A DNA stretch of 64,000 bases, taken from Serinus canaria. Its lineage: Eukaryota > Chordata > Aves > Passeriformes > Fringillidae. Below the pieces are notes generated by a model, which worked only from the letters and a program-made list of their open reading frames with translations, did no database searches and was not told the DNA's origin. The DNA lies in NCBI RefSeq assembly GCF_022539315.1, contig NC_066333.1, forward strand, positions 11,871,001 through 11,935,000. The letters are read 5' to 3'. A program made the translations under genes and the position numbers. Shown one piece after another: positions 48,741-60,599 of the stretch. Position 1 is the stretch's first letter. Each line of letters starts with the position of its first letter.

Positions 48741-51700
48741 CTGTAGCTGCTGCTGGGTCACACATTACAGAACACAAGGTTGTGCTTCTCAAGCATAACA
48801 GCAAGTGATTCCTGATACTCTGCTGTGATTCCCTGGCCAGTCCTTGGTTCAGCCCCACAAGGTGGATATCACTTGGATGGCAGTGTTGATAGTGGACAGC
48901 ATTAGATCTTGCTTTAGGGGCATTTAAACTTGTACAGGATATTCCAGATCATTCTGTGGGGCACTTTTCAGTTTGATAGGTACATTACATTCCTTTTAAA
49001 AAAATAAAATATCTATTGATGGCACCCAAGAAGTTATTTTCCCCCTTACCTCAGGGCTCAGAGGCAGTTGGTTTGAGAGCTGCTGATCTCAGCTCAGCAG
49101 GTGATTTTCTTTGATTCATCCTGTGCTGTTTTGTCTGCTCAGGTTCCTGACAGCTGCTGTCTAGCATGCAGCTTCCTCACTGTACCTGTGGGAGGGACAC
49201 TTGATGCCAAACTGCCCTCCTGGAGGAAGCACCTTTCATCTCTGCTGGGCTCATTTGGAGCTGCTTCCCTCACGTGAAGAGAGCCAGCCCTCTTGTTCCT
49301 CAGCATCTCAAACCAGTGATAGTGCATAGTGATAGAGTTAACAATTCTGTCAGAACTTGGTAAAAGCTTGGGAATGTGGAAATACACAATAAGAAGCGTT
49401 TGATTCTCTAGCCACCATTTGAAGCTGATAGAACAAAAAAGCCTGTGGAGGCAAGCAAATATTTCAGGGTGCTGGTAAAGCACTGCACCCACTGAAAGTT
49501 TACCCTCTTTCCTTCTGGTAGTCTACTGGTCTTTCACAGATTGCAGCAGGCCTCCCTTTTGCAAGTTTTACTTCCTTTTTCACTTTTTGAGATGAAGTAT
49601 CCTCATTATGCCCAGACTCAAAGTGAAAGACAAATGAGGGAGATTTTGCCGTCAGGGTATTTTCCTAGATGTACTTCTACTGCAGTCCCTGCTGCAGCCT
49701 CACACAAACACTCCTTTGGCTTGTGACCCTCTGATGGCCAAACACCAAACTGGAGCTCAACCTTGCTGTTGCTCTTTGCTGCTGATATTTTTGTTCCTTT
49801 GTTTATTCCATCTGAAGTCAGTTTATAGTTCAGCCCACTTCTGTTCCTGCTGGAGTTTTTGCTCCATAAACTGTATGCCTCCCTGGCTGAAAAGTCAACA
49901 GTTACTGCACTTTCATTTCCTCCTCTGAGGGTGAATCATAACCAAGCAAGGGCTGCAGGAGCAAAAACAAAAGGAGAGAGAAGTAAGGCTGTGGATCAGC
50001 TTCTCCAGGCAGTGTGAGTTCCTCAGGGTGCCCTTCACTAACACAGCCCATGAGCTGAACCTGAAATAGTTTCCTTCTCAGTGGCTGAAGGAAAGTGACC
50101 CTTGAAGGTTTGCTGGGTGATTCCAGGCAGATGAACTCGAGGTTTCCAAGCAGAGCAGCCTCCCAGCACTGCCCTGGCTGCTGCTGGAATGTACCTATTG
50201 TCCTGACCTCTAGCAGCAGATGGGCTCAAGGACTTTGCAGGCCCTTCCAGACCTTTCTCCAAGGCTTCAGAGACCCTTCCAAGCCTCTCCTCATGTTCTC
50301 CAGCCATTCAGAGAGATCCAAACACGCAGCAGAACCCGAGCCCCTGGCTGGGACTGGGATATTTGTGGGAATCTGAATCTCCCCATTCAGAATCAGCTTC
50401 TGCACTGAATGGATGTATATGGCCTTAGCAGCAGCTTTCCTAAAAAGGATCTGTCAAAGGCAAAACTGCCAAAGCAGGGAGGTTGTGTGGCTTTATCATT
50501 TCATCTTAATATCAATTGTAGCTGTTCACTGGTTATTTTGATAAAGGAGTTCCCCATGCCTCCAGGATAGGGCTGGATTATGTGGAATATGATGAGGGCA
50601 AGACAGAATGCACATTCAACCAACAAACATACATATGTATGAATGTGTTTAAAGATAAATATTCAAATAGAAAATATGACTATAAGAAATATTATTTCCA
50701 TCCTCTTGAGAAAAAAGGAGTATTTTCTAATCAGCATCAGAGTTAGAAATAACTTAAAATTTATGAAAAATGCCACTAAATGTTCCATCCAAGTGCAGCA
50801 GGCATCTCTTGTGTGTTTTCACTCAGAGTGTAGCTGCACTGCAACCCAATTTGAGGTGAATGTCAGCCCAGAAATAATTTATACCGAGGGACTTTCAGTC
50901 TCACACTTCGGATTTTTGGGAGATGCCACCTTACTTGAACCTGCAGTTTCTCTGATTTTAGTCATGGCACACGTACTCACTAAACAGAGGCATCAGAATT
51001 TTGGCAGATGTTTGGGAAAAGATGTTCTGCAGTTTTGCTCATATTTGAAGAGTTTTTTGTCCTCTGTGGCTTGGTCCAATGCCCATCAGTGTTCATGGAA
51101 AACTCCAGCGGAGCTGGATGAGTTTTGCAGATCCGGTTCTGTAATGTGACGAGTTTCTTCCCTTCATGCCAGAAAGAATGGAAAGTGCTAAACAAACTGC
51201 AGGAGGTGGGTGACCCTGGTCTGTGCCACCCCCCAAGTTCTGCCTTTGGAGGGACAAGATAGAAGAGAAAAGTCACCTCCCTGCAGCGGCTGAGTTCTAA
51301 CCTGAACCAGCTCCTAGGCTCCTGTAGACTTTTGTAAAACTGACATTTAACTCTATGAATCACACATGGAATTTGCATCTTATGTCACAGGCACACACTG
51401 AATAGTGGAAAGAATATGACTCAGTTAGATTCTTTTTATGAATTGAACTCTAAGACAAGATGTTTTGCATTGTTTTGTTAAGAAGTCTCTGTTCTGCTCC
51501 CTTACATTTCCTCCAACACCCACCCACTCAGAGGCACATGCACTTCCTACCCCTTTGCCTACCACACACCCCCACCACTCCTTTCTGTGACCCTTCTACT
51601 GGAAGTTGTTTACTGCTGCCTTTTCCCTTCAGTGTCAAGTCACTGCAGTTATTACTGTATAGTTATTATTATTTTTGTGCCAGCCACTCATCTGGACAGG

Positions 51701-53799
51701 AAAGCTGTAAGAAACTTAATTACTTTGTGGCCAGACACGGAGCTCTATTTCTAAAAGTAGCTTTTCTTTTTTGGATCAAGTTCATTTCCTACAGTGTCTG
51801 GTTTTATGAGTTTGTGAAAAGCTTTCAGGTTCTCAGGATCCCCATACTTTCTTCTCAAACACATACACACACACAAATATATATAAAGAGTATATAATAA
51901 TCTGGAACAATTAAATTGCTTTCACCTCCTGTCAGTCACCTACTTGGAGTCATTTGCAGTTTCACACACATACCCTGCTTTCACTTCTGGGCTAAATAAC
52001 TCTCTAAAATTATCTGTGTGATTATTGTGTGCTGTAGTTCAGGACCCTTCCAGCTGAAATGTTCCATAGAAAATATCACTGTTATTCTTGAAATGAAATT
52101 TCTGGCGCTTACCACCAACTATGTTAATTTTTGTATTTTTTAAGAGTAGTGCAGCAGAACTGGCAGAGATAGTGAGTAATTCCCTTGAAGCTATGTCCCC
52201 ACTGATTTGATTTTTCCTTGACAGCTTATCCATCATGCTGTATGCTTATTTAGACAAATAAATAAGAGAGCTGTTATCTGCCAGCCTGGCCTGAGGGCTT
52301 TTAGCAACACCAGAAAGTCTGCCGGCTTTCCTTTCAACATTCAACAAGATTAGGGAATCACATCATGGTAAACGTGGATCTGCATGCTTCAGTGGAAAAA
52401 GAAAAAGCTGCCCTAAAAATTGGGAACCCATGAGAAGTCTAGTGATGGTTTGCACAGTAACAAAAAGCAAATACCCTCTGAGTAGGGATCAGGGAGGTGG
52501 CTGGAGAAAAACTTGTGTCTAATTCTGTGTGGTGAACAGGGAACTTCTGGGATTTATTGCAAGCACTGGGAGACATATTCTGATAGAACATCCCACTCTA
52601 AAGAAAACAGATTTGGGTCAACTGAAACGTTTTTTGAATTCATGCTCAGCTTAACAAGTTGTTTCATTCTTAAAATTTAAGCAAGTCAAAATGTTCCCTT
52701 TCAACATTTTAACATGAAACAGTACACCTTTCAGAAATGTACCTGGGTTTAGTTTTTAAATGCTTACAAGTGAAATGACACTTTTTACTTGAGACTGAGT
52801 GACAGATTTTACTCAGCCTAAATGATTCTCTTCATTTCATTAAAATGGAGAAGGGGGGGGATTCAATTTTGAATCTACCCTAAAATGTTTTCTTCCACAA
52901 TTTTTCAGTGCAATTTTGCAAATTTAATGCATTCACAGAAACAGCCATTCCTCCACCTGCTCTCCAAGGGAAATCTCTCTCTTTCAGTGAGAATAAACCA
53001 GCTCTTCCCCACTCCCAGCTGCTGGAATTGAGAGGGCAGGCTGAGGGCTGGCATGAACCTGCTCCTCTTTGTGCTGTTCAGTTCCCTGAGCATGGACAGG
53101 CTTGGAGCTTCTCACAGTCAGATAAGCCAGGGGAGAAGCAACAAGCAAAAGCTTGTGCTGTCCTTAAACTGGGGCTGGATTTTTAGAAATGAGACAAATA
53201 AACTCTCTGTTTGCAAAGTAAAATTTCAGAAAGGTCGACATAAAATTATAATTAGTATGAAAGTTTCATAAAGCTTTGGGTGTAGCTCTTTTGGTCCACA
53301 CTGGGGCACAAATATGCTGTCCTGATTTTCTGCACACTCTACAATTTACTGCCCAATCTATCCTGAAGGTCTCCATAGGGTGGGACAAAGGGATATCTGT
53401 CGATTAGGCAGGAAATCTAGGTCTGAGGCACAGCCCTGATATCCCTGTGAAACTGTGCAACCATAAAAAATTCCAAGTTGGAATACAGGATGGAGCTGTG
53501 TGTCCATATGGGTGTCTGGAGAAGACCTAAGCTCATCTTGCCATCAGCGTCAGAAGGCTCTGATAAATAGTAACTTTCCAAGCATGACTTAATTTCTCCC
53601 TAAGATGGGTTGGAAAGCTGGAAAAACCTGCCTTATAAAAAATGGTCTCATCAAAGTGAAGATCTCCCCAAGTTCAAAGACCTGAAGGAGTAACAATTTG
53701 TATCTCCCCTTAGGTTTTTAATAAATTCATTTAATTAGGGAAAGTTTAAAGTGACAGCTTTTAAAAATCACTTTCCATTCTTCTCCTGCTCTCTCTTTC
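48741..53799. other. Unique non-coding stretch, 5 kb
   Basis: No gene recognised. The longest plus-strand frame of the window, 168 codons at 50643-51149, starts in AT-rich sequence, contains no domain I know and overlaps a 132-codon minus frame. A 14-bp palindrome CATACATATGTATG lies at 50628-50641. A CA/AT run lies at 51860-51886. At 52853-52860 there is an 8-G run. The 52630-52760 part shares AAAATGTT/TTTCA-rich texture with 2310-2440. Confidence 0.45.
51860..51886. repeat. Short (CA)n/(AT)n dinucleotide tract
   Basis: CACATACACACACACAAATA passes into TATATAAAG. It is short and imperfect. Confidence 0.85.
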
Positions 53800-54130
53800 A
53801 GCACCACAGTCACACCCCAATTAAGTAACTGTACTGCTTACAATCAAGACTAATGATCCTCCACTGGCCCCGGCCTCCATTAGCAGCTTCAGAATCCCAC
53901 CAGAATCCCAATTAACACATTGATTTGCTTAAAAGAAAAATAGTGATCTTTGGCTGTCCATTCCACCAGCTGTGTGTTCCATCACCCAGTCTCCAGCAAA
54001 TGCATTGATTTCCTTAAAGTAAACCCAGCAAATGTCCATTAATTCCCCTCCCTTAACTTCAGGGTCCCGCTCAGATTCTTCTTTTTGCCAGGGTTTGCTG
54101 GGATGTTTTATCCAGGAAAGCTTTAGGACT
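53800..54130. promoter_or_regulatory. Candidate conserved non-coding block with repeated AT motif
   Basis: Non-repetitive sequence containing CATTGATTTGCTTAAAAGAAA at 53918-53938 and a near copy, CATTGATTTCCTTAAAGTAAA, at 54003-54023. It also has CCAATTAA near 53816 and 53908. A doubled CAGAATCCCA lies at about 53888-53910. The duplicated motif at 85-bp spacing could be paired factor sites or an old local duplication. Function is inferred only. Confidence 0.22.
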
Positions 54131-55772
54131 AACATGCTGTGTTCCTCTCCTGCTGGCCCACTGGTTCATCAAACTGATTTCAACTGACTGCTGGTGTGAG
54201 ACTGAAGGGAAATGCTCAGTGAGGATGTTTAACTGCACGCTGCCAGTTCAACTTGGTGAGGCATCCAGAGAAACCAGGGAAAGAAAAGGGTCAGGAAAGC
54301 CTGGATGTTAAGATTGTGTCCTCTACAATCACTCTCTGATAATTAGACTTGGTAATAAGGGAGCCCTCATTATGGGGAGCTATACAAGGAGCCTGCCAAT
54401 GTTATTCTTGAGGCTGCTGGAGGTCAGGAGGGAGCACAGCCACAATGCTGACTTGCCCTGAGCCCCAGCGGACCAGCGGCAGTTGCTGCGTGCCCGAGGG
54501 GGACTCTGCGTAGGGACTCCTCCTGAGACAAAACAGCACAAGTTTGATGTCCAAGAAGTTTCCTGTTTCAAAGCACTCCTCATGCTGTGCAATACACTGC
54601 GGACAGAGGTTATAAATAATTAGGAATGAGTGACCCAATTCGGATAATAGAGCTAACCTGCCTGTAAGCTCTTTCCAGCACTCGCTGCCTGCCTGGGCTG
54701 GTGTTAGAGACTTCTTCAGGAAGTCTCCAATAGTCACCAATCATGCAGGTGGCTCTTGAGTAAATGTCACCAGGCATCTTTTGAGATTTCACCACCACAG
54801 ATGGAAAATACCAATTTCCACTGGCCACCTACGTACCTGTTTATCACAGGCAGGCTGCAGTGGCAGGATCCTGCTCTCCGATTGCTAGCACCAATACCCA
54901 CAAGACTGCTGTAGTAAAACGTGCTATAAAAACCACTGTGAAATAATAACCAAGTGATAAAATTACAAGTAGGAACACATTAAAAAAAAGTCATATGCAC
55001 TGCAGGAACAATGATAAAAGCCTGCCTCTCAACCTGTCTAATCTCACACGCAAACCACACCCTTGGGTATTGCCAACCAGCTGAAAGCAGAGTAGGAGCA
55101 AAGTGAAAATACATGAATGTGTGATGTGTAGCCCCATTCCAAAACCATATTACAGCTTTTCTCTTTTACTGCTTATACGAGATTCCTTGGGAATCTCCCA
55201 AGGATGTGAGATGGGAGGATGTGTTCCTCCCTGGCTGGATGTGAGAAGCAGAAGTCAGTGGGATGCACAGAAACATCTCCAGGTGTTCCACCAAGCAGGC
55301 TCAGGGTGTTATTGCCTATGGCTGCATTGTGCCAGGTTACTTGTGCAAGGCACTGGGCTGCTTCTCTCAAGAAGGGTTTGGCTGCACATTCTGCACATCC
55401 TTCAGGAGACATCTTCTGGGAAGGGGAGAGTAAAAAGAGTGTAGGAAGGGCTGACTAAACAGGTGCAATGAATAAATAAATTATTGATGGGCACAAAGAC
55501 ATCCTACGGTTTTCATTGTGAAATACATTTTCATCTTGCTTTTCTTGCTGCCTGCTCCATCAGAAATTAAGGCCTGTGTTAATTTTCAATAAGAGTTGAG
55601 TCAGGCTTAGCATCTTGCTTTACATCTTCAGTGTCAGTGTAGCAAGTTAAGGCACAAACCATGCAGCAGTGATGTCTTACTCTTAATGAAGTCAACAAAA
55701 TGCTTCCTTAATATCTTAGACAAAATCAAGATTTCCCTGGCCTTACACTCCAGTTTCCCTGAACGCAAATAT
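54131..55772. other. Unique non-coding stretch
   Basis: No gene recognised. Minus frames at 54380-54828 (70-112 codons) and plus frames at 55103-55458 overlap each other on both strands without motifs. Confidence 0.45.
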
Positions 55773-55814
55773 CTTTCCCTACAAGGTGATTTGCTTTCCC
55801 TACAAGGTGATTTG
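55773..55814. repeat. Perfect 21-bp tandem duplication
   Basis: Two identical 21-bp units, 55773-55793 and 55794-55814, starting CTTTCCCTACAAGG and ending GATTTG. Perfect identity implies a recent duplication. In the plus and minus frames that cross it, it adds exactly seven codons, so it does not disrupt them; those frames are not recognised as genes. Confidence 0.97.
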
Positions 55815-56767
55815 AATAATGTTCACCTTCAGTTTTTATGGAGAGAGCACATTGGGGCAGGCCAAATCCAATGTGGTTGTTGAGTTCAAAACCAATACTC
55901 ACATCAGGGTTATTTTGGTGTTGTGGTGGGGTTTTTTCCCTTTCCCAGCATTGGATCTGGATCTCAGATGCAAACATACACATAAAACCTGGCTGCAGTA
56001 ATCTTTGCAATTAGAGAGATCATTCTACATACTCAGAGAGATTAACATGCTGCAACTTGAAAATCTGCAGCTTTTAGGTTCACTCTTGGATGCCAGCATA
56101 CTACTAGAGATTTGGAGATAACGACAGGGCATTAGGCAGTCTCTAAATCACAGCAATTATTTTTGATGAGAATAAAATGAAGATAAAGCTGAAAATAGCA
56201 CTGCACTTTCAAAGGAGTGATTACAGGGCCTAAACCCTGGGCAGTGAGGTATATGGATTTTAGCAATATGCAAAGGGAATGCTGAGCAGAGCCTTACATT
56301 TGTCATCCCTGCACTGCCAAAACCCAGCACCCATGGCATGCCCATTTTGAATCTCACCATTTTAAGGATTAGTGGGAGGGATGTGTTCCCAACCACACCA
56401 ACCCAAACGTGTTTTCTCACTTAGTGGATGAAAGGGCAGCTTCTGCTTTCTGCATTCTCCTGCACACCCTCACCTAAAGCCTCCTTATTCACCAAAGTGT
56501 CAAATCCAGCTGTGGAGGCCCAGCCTACCTCTGAGCTTTCCAGGATACCTGGATCTCTGGCTGCTTCCTTCTCACTCTTTACCCCCCTCTTTAACACTAG
56601 AATAATGTTGCCAAGTGATTTGCATTTGCCGTAAGAAAATGGTTGGGTTAAACAATTCAAGTTTGAATTCTGTTCCAAAACACACGATCATTTGCAGAGC
56701 TTAAAGAGAATTACAAACACTAATTGAGTCTGACAGTGTGCCTGTGATGGCAGATAAAGAATATTAA
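55815..56767. other. Unique non-coding stretch
   Basis: No gene recognised. Frames of 60-94 codons on both strands have no motifs. Confidence 0.5.
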
Positions 56768-56850
56768 AGCCATTTCACTGATAGGTAAACAAGGGTAGGT
56801 AAAAGGAATATAATTTCCCTGAGCTCACACAAGAAATCTGTTATGAGGGT
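56768..56850 (-). mobile_element. MIR-like SINE relic, reverse orientation
   Basis: The plus strand reads GCCATTTCACTGATAGGTAA, a TTTCCCTGAGCTCACACAAG block, and then GTTATGAGGGTGAGAGGAGC. This follows the reversed MIR section ccattttacagatgaggaaactgag...ttgcccaaggtcacacagct...gagccagga. It is heavily diverged, so the ends are uncertain. Like the 22540 relic it would date from early amniote evolution. Confidence 0.6.
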
Positions 56851-56999
56851 GAGAGGAGCACTCAACATTTCTGGTTCTCTGGTATCATGTCCTGTGTAGG
56901 GGAAAAGCCCTCCACAAAATTGCAGTCTCTGGTTATTAATTTCTGTACTGTGAGGACCTAGGATCTTGTTTTCAAAATAACATCTGCTAAAATACACAG
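56851..56999. other. Short unique spacer
   Basis: Nothing recognised between the SINE relic and the candidate regulatory block. Confidence 0.5.
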
Positions 57000-57240
57000 G
57001 CTAATAGATACATCTGCATTCGCCAGGAATATTGTAGCTCCACATTTGGATTTCCACATGCAAATCTTGAATTAGTCTTCTAACAAGTTCATTATGTGAA
57101 CGATGTCTAATTTGCACATGCTGTTTTGGCAACTGTCTGTGCAATTTTGAACATGCAGGACTGCGTGCCTGCCCTTTGGAAACCAAAGCTCTTTAGCAAC
57201 CCTTCATGTAAAATTCTCTATTTTACTTTCATTGAATTAA
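57000..57240. promoter_or_regulatory. Candidate enhancer with octamer-type sites
   Basis: An exact octamer ATGCAAAT lies at 57058-57065. Related words nearby are TAATTTGCACATGC (about 57110), GTGCAATTTTG and AACATGCAGG. TTTGGCAACTG (about 57125) resembles half of an RFX-type site. The block is non-repetitive with CpGs (ATTCGCCAGG, GAACGATG, TGCGTGCC). The mix recalls the 37.8-kb cluster. Function is inferred. Confidence 0.3.
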
Positions 57241-59344
57241 GCTGACCTGAGAACTGGGATCTCTTTTATTTTATTATTATTATTATTATTTAAAGGAAAC
57301 CAATAGAGAATATTACAAAAGACATCCTTAAAAATGATTCAAGAGCCTGATTGACTTTGAAACCACTTTAGGCTTTCAGTTTTTAAGGAGGTTTATTCTG
57401 ATTAACTGACCTGAATGTTAACAGAACTGGAATTTTAATTTGTATTCAGACTGTAAGAATATCATCCACTCAGATGAGACTGTGTTGTTTAATTAGGTCT
57501 AGTAGTTAACTCAGAAGAAAGTAAATGTACTGCTAGAGGTTTGGAAGACTGCTACAGGCTCCTGGGATTTGTGGGAGTTTGGAGAAGCTTAAAAATAAGA
57601 AGTCAGTAATTTTAGGAATTAGAAATGAGTGCTTAGAAGGTATTGGAAAGGTTCTGCAAAGTCTGTAGTCAGCATCTTTTAACCTTGTGCTTCCCATTAG
57701 CGTAATGACCTTGGAAAGATTTGAAATTTTGCAGTCCAATCAAGTAAATCATATATATGTAAGGTTCAATTTCTGTGATTCCAGAGAAACCCCTCAGATA
57801 TTATGATAAATGTGCTATCTACAGTATCTTCCACAGGACTCTCTGTGTTTCATTTATGATGCAAATGAGCTGTGAAAATTAGAAGTAATGTATATGCCAC
57901 CACCAGCAGCCATTAATAGCAGTAGGATATTATCTTCACAATTATAGTTTGAATCTTTACCATTTTCTTTATAGCTGATACAATAAATTATATGTATTTT
58001 TTTTCAAATTGCTATTCCCACATAGTTTAAAACATCATTGAGACTTTGCTTCTGGTTTGTTGTTGTTGTTTTCAGGGTTGTTATTTTGGGGCGTTTTGGT
58101 TTTAATTGAAAGAAACATTGAAAATTACAGACTGACATATTTTTGATGAAATGACAAGGCAAGCACAAAGCCATACAGAGCTGACAAAATGAGATAGAAG
58201 AGGGAACTATTCTTTAAAGTCATAAATGTGAAAATTGATTCAAGAACACTAGCTGTTTTCAATTTTTTATTACAACATACTTTAAGGACACCCATGTTCT
58301 TACAAACAGGAGCTTATGTTCTGATATGCAAATATAATTAACACTTAAATTGACACCCTATGTCCTGTGGAGTGGAATTTTTCTATTCTCAAATGTGAGC
58401 AATTTGTAAAGAAAGATGGTGGCAGTGAAAGATCTCAACATCTGAAATTGGGGTGTCCTCCTGGAGGGGCTGCTGCCACTGGGAGCTGATTGGATCTGCC
58501 AACACCTAGAAGTGCAGGAATGGATTTTAGGATGGGGCTGGCCAGCTCCAGGGGCTGCTGCAGTAAGGGTTTGTGTGTCACCCTGTGCAGGGAGAGCAGG
58601 AGCTCCAGCACAGCTCAGTCTTTGTGGCAACACTGATTTTCCAAAGCCAGCACAAAATGTCTCTTTGAGAGCTGGAAAGGTCTGGAAGGGAGAAGGCATT
58701 GCTGCTGCTTGGAGAGGGGACTGTGGCTCACAGAACAGAGATGTCACTGCCATTGCATTCCAACGTCCCTTGTCAAAGTCCATGAGCAGAGTGTTAGACC
58801 AAATTGCTCAGTGGGGCTTTTTAGGGGCATTTTTAGATTCAAACTTTTCTGATTGTACAGTAGCTTCACACTTACACCTGTGCTGAGGCAGCAGGGAAAT
58901 GATGCAGCTCTGCTTCCATCAAGGCAGCAAAACAAAACCTCCTTTTGCTCAGTAGAGCAAAGAAAGTCATCACAAATTGTTGTTCTCCAGTGGCAGCAAA
59001 TTCCTACCAACTTGGGACAGATGCAAACAGAGGTTTCAGCTGGGAAGGATGATTGAGATGAGCAGGGACAGAGTGCATCCCATGCATGCAGAACAATGAA
59101 ATTACCTGGTAGCTTCACCCAGCCACAGTGTGCAATGTGCTGGAACAGTACATTTCCCTGGCTTGGTAAGAAATCTCTCCCTTCTTTACCATGCAATGAC
59201 AACAATCTTATCAGCATTTAAGAGACTTTGCACCATACTGAAGAGCCAAATATATAGGTAGGCCAAGGAAGGCACAACAGGAATTAGCTGAAATTAAATA
59301 CCAGTAAGAGTAAGAAGAAAAGATTGTTTTGTGTGTGACAAAAG
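57241..59344. other. Unique non-coding stretch
   Basis: No gene recognised. A GTT-rich run lies at about 58058-58075. The 157-codon minus frame at 58744-59217 and the 124- and 141-codon frames at 58358-58886 overlap on both strands and show no domain. A retro-element origin was considered, but nothing specific was seen. Confidence 0.45.
57264..57291. repeat. (TTA)n microsatellite
   Basis: TTTTATTTTATTATTATTATTATTATT: about seven ATT units after a TTTTA lead. Confidence 0.93.
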
Positions 59345-59612
59345 ATTAAGGATGGGCATGATAACAGCCTAGTGCTATGGAGAAGGTTGATTTAAAGAGG
59401 GTGATGGTTAGTTATTTCCCTTCTCCACTGGAGCTGGGACATCAGCTTAGGAAGAAATCAGCTCAATTTGCAGGGAAGAAAAAAATTAAATTGGATATTA
59501 GGAAAAGCTTTCTGCTTATTAGGAGAGTTAGGTGGTGGAACAGACTCTAGGTTAGTTTTAGATTCTCTGAAAGCTTTCAAAAGCTGTTACTTAGGCACAG
59601 AAGACAGTGGTA
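59345..59612 (+). mobile_element. Ancient CR1-type LINE fragment, 3' portion
   Basis: In plus orientation, ATGGGCATGATAACAGCC, TTTAAAGAGGGTGATGGTTA, CCACTGGAGCTGGGACA, TTGGATATTAGGAAAAGCTT, GGTGGTGGAACAGACT and GAAAGCTTTCAAAAGCTG follow the order of an old CR1/L3 3' region. In the consensus this is ...gacatgataacagtcttc..., ...aagaggatggt..., ...ggatattaggaaaaactttct..., ...tggaacaggc.... It is non-coding, with numerous indels. It is of the same old class as the fragment at 405-1040 and clearly older than the copies at 16334 and 43687. Confidence 0.78.
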
Positions 59613-60039
59613 CACCAGGGATAATCTCTGTGTAGAAGTAACTGAGACTGCACAGCACAAGGAGAGAATGTGCAAAGTTTGTTTCAGTCATCCTCGTGCT
59701 CTTCTTGTCCAAAAAATTGAGGTATTTGGCCTAGGGAAGGTGTGTATTCAAACGAGCCACTAACCTGACCCAGTTTCACTGAAAGTTTTATTTTATTTCA
59801 GGCAGAAATGGGAGGCAATAGGAAAAGTTTAATTTCTGGAATTAATTATTTCCCTTTTAATTTTCCCAGAGTAAATCACATATTTTTTTCTACATGTTTT
59901 CAAAAGTCTGCATCAAAACATTTTGGGTTTACTGAAATAAATGTAAAAACCTGACCAAAAAATTATCCATAGTTTTCAGGGAATTTCAGGATTTTAAGGG
60001 TTTTGTTCTTGTTTGGAAAAGGAGCAAACCTCAGAAGTG
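59613..60039. other. Unique non-coding stretch
   Basis: Nothing recognised. AT-rich, with no open frame of note. Confidence 0.5.
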
Positions 60040-60549
60040 CTAAGTCGTTTGTATCTTGGAACATCTCTGCTCTCCACAGCTCTTATGTGATCTTTGGCCT
60101 CTGGCAGCTGGCAGGGCTCCTCGGGGTGCCCAGGGGAAGGAGGGGAAGCTGCTCTGCTCAGAGATTCCAGAGCTCTGGGGGCTGGACTGGGCTTCCTGTG
60201 CTGCTGCCTTGACCTCAGCATCACCAGTTCCTGCATCTCCAGCTCTGAACGTCTCCTGCAGCTCCTGCTTCCTCTTCCCTGCTTGGACAGAGGCTTTAAT
60301 CACCCCTGTAGGTTTTGTGAGAATCTTTATTTCATTTAGGGGAGGATGAGGAAAAAGGATGAGACTCTCAGAGGGCTCTGTGGCTGAATCATGGCTGAAG
60401 TTCAAACAAACTGCTGGAGTGGTCTGGCAGCTTCGGGGGCTGCAGCTGCAGCAAGTCCTGCAGCAGGAGCCCGACGTGCTCTGAGCTCCCTGACACCGAG
60501 GTGCTCTGGGCAGATTCCTCCAGAGCAAGCCCAGACTGGTGAGGCTCAT
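60040..60549 (-). other. Coding-like minus-strand frame, 169 codons, unidentified
   Basis: The longest open frame of the window. Its first codon (ATG at 60549) lies inside the preceding frame, +1 shifted. From about 60410 downwards the predicted protein is polar and low in hydrophobics: SFSHDSATEPSESL-like, then ILTKPTGVIKASVQAGKRKQ, then Gln/Ser/Ala-rich (AQEAQSSPQSSGISEQSS). First codon positions are rich in G (GAG, GCT, GGA, GAT, GTC, GCA), a mild coding signature. No catalytic motif, signal peptide or membrane segment is seen, and I know no family for it. It could be an exon, a frameshifted pseudogene or chance in GC-rich DNA. Confidence 0.2.
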
Positions 60550-60568
60550 TTAAAACATCGTCAGCCAT
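60389..60568 (-). other. Coding-like short frame upstream of, and overlapping, the 169-codon frame
   Basis: From an ATG at 60568 in good initiation context (GAGATGG), 59 codons run to a TGA at 60389-60391. The sequence begins MADDVLNEPHQSG and has a Leu/Gln-rich centre (LLLQDLLQLQPPKLPD). TTATTTCTTTAG lies just upstream on minus (about 60588-60599) and resembles a splice acceptor. If the two frames were one coding region, a single +1 shift just before the TGA would join them, suggesting an indel in an old gene copy. The stop context does not look like a known programmed site. Confidence 0.18.
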
Positions 60569-60599
60569 CTCCTCACGCAGCAATCAGCTAAAGAAATAA

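Noticed and set aside
50080..50400. Possible CR1 remnant
   Set aside because: Some words recall CR1, but block order and the 3' terminus are absent.
50643..51149. 168-codon plus-strand frame as a gene
   Set aside because: Its length is near the chance maximum for 64 kb in six frames, the first third is AT-rich low-quality coding, no domain is recognised, and it overlaps a 132-codon minus frame.
58744..59217. 157-codon minus frame as a gene or retroelement protein
   Set aside because: No motif, no splice context, overlapping plus-strand frames, and cysteine-rich composition typical of antisense noise.
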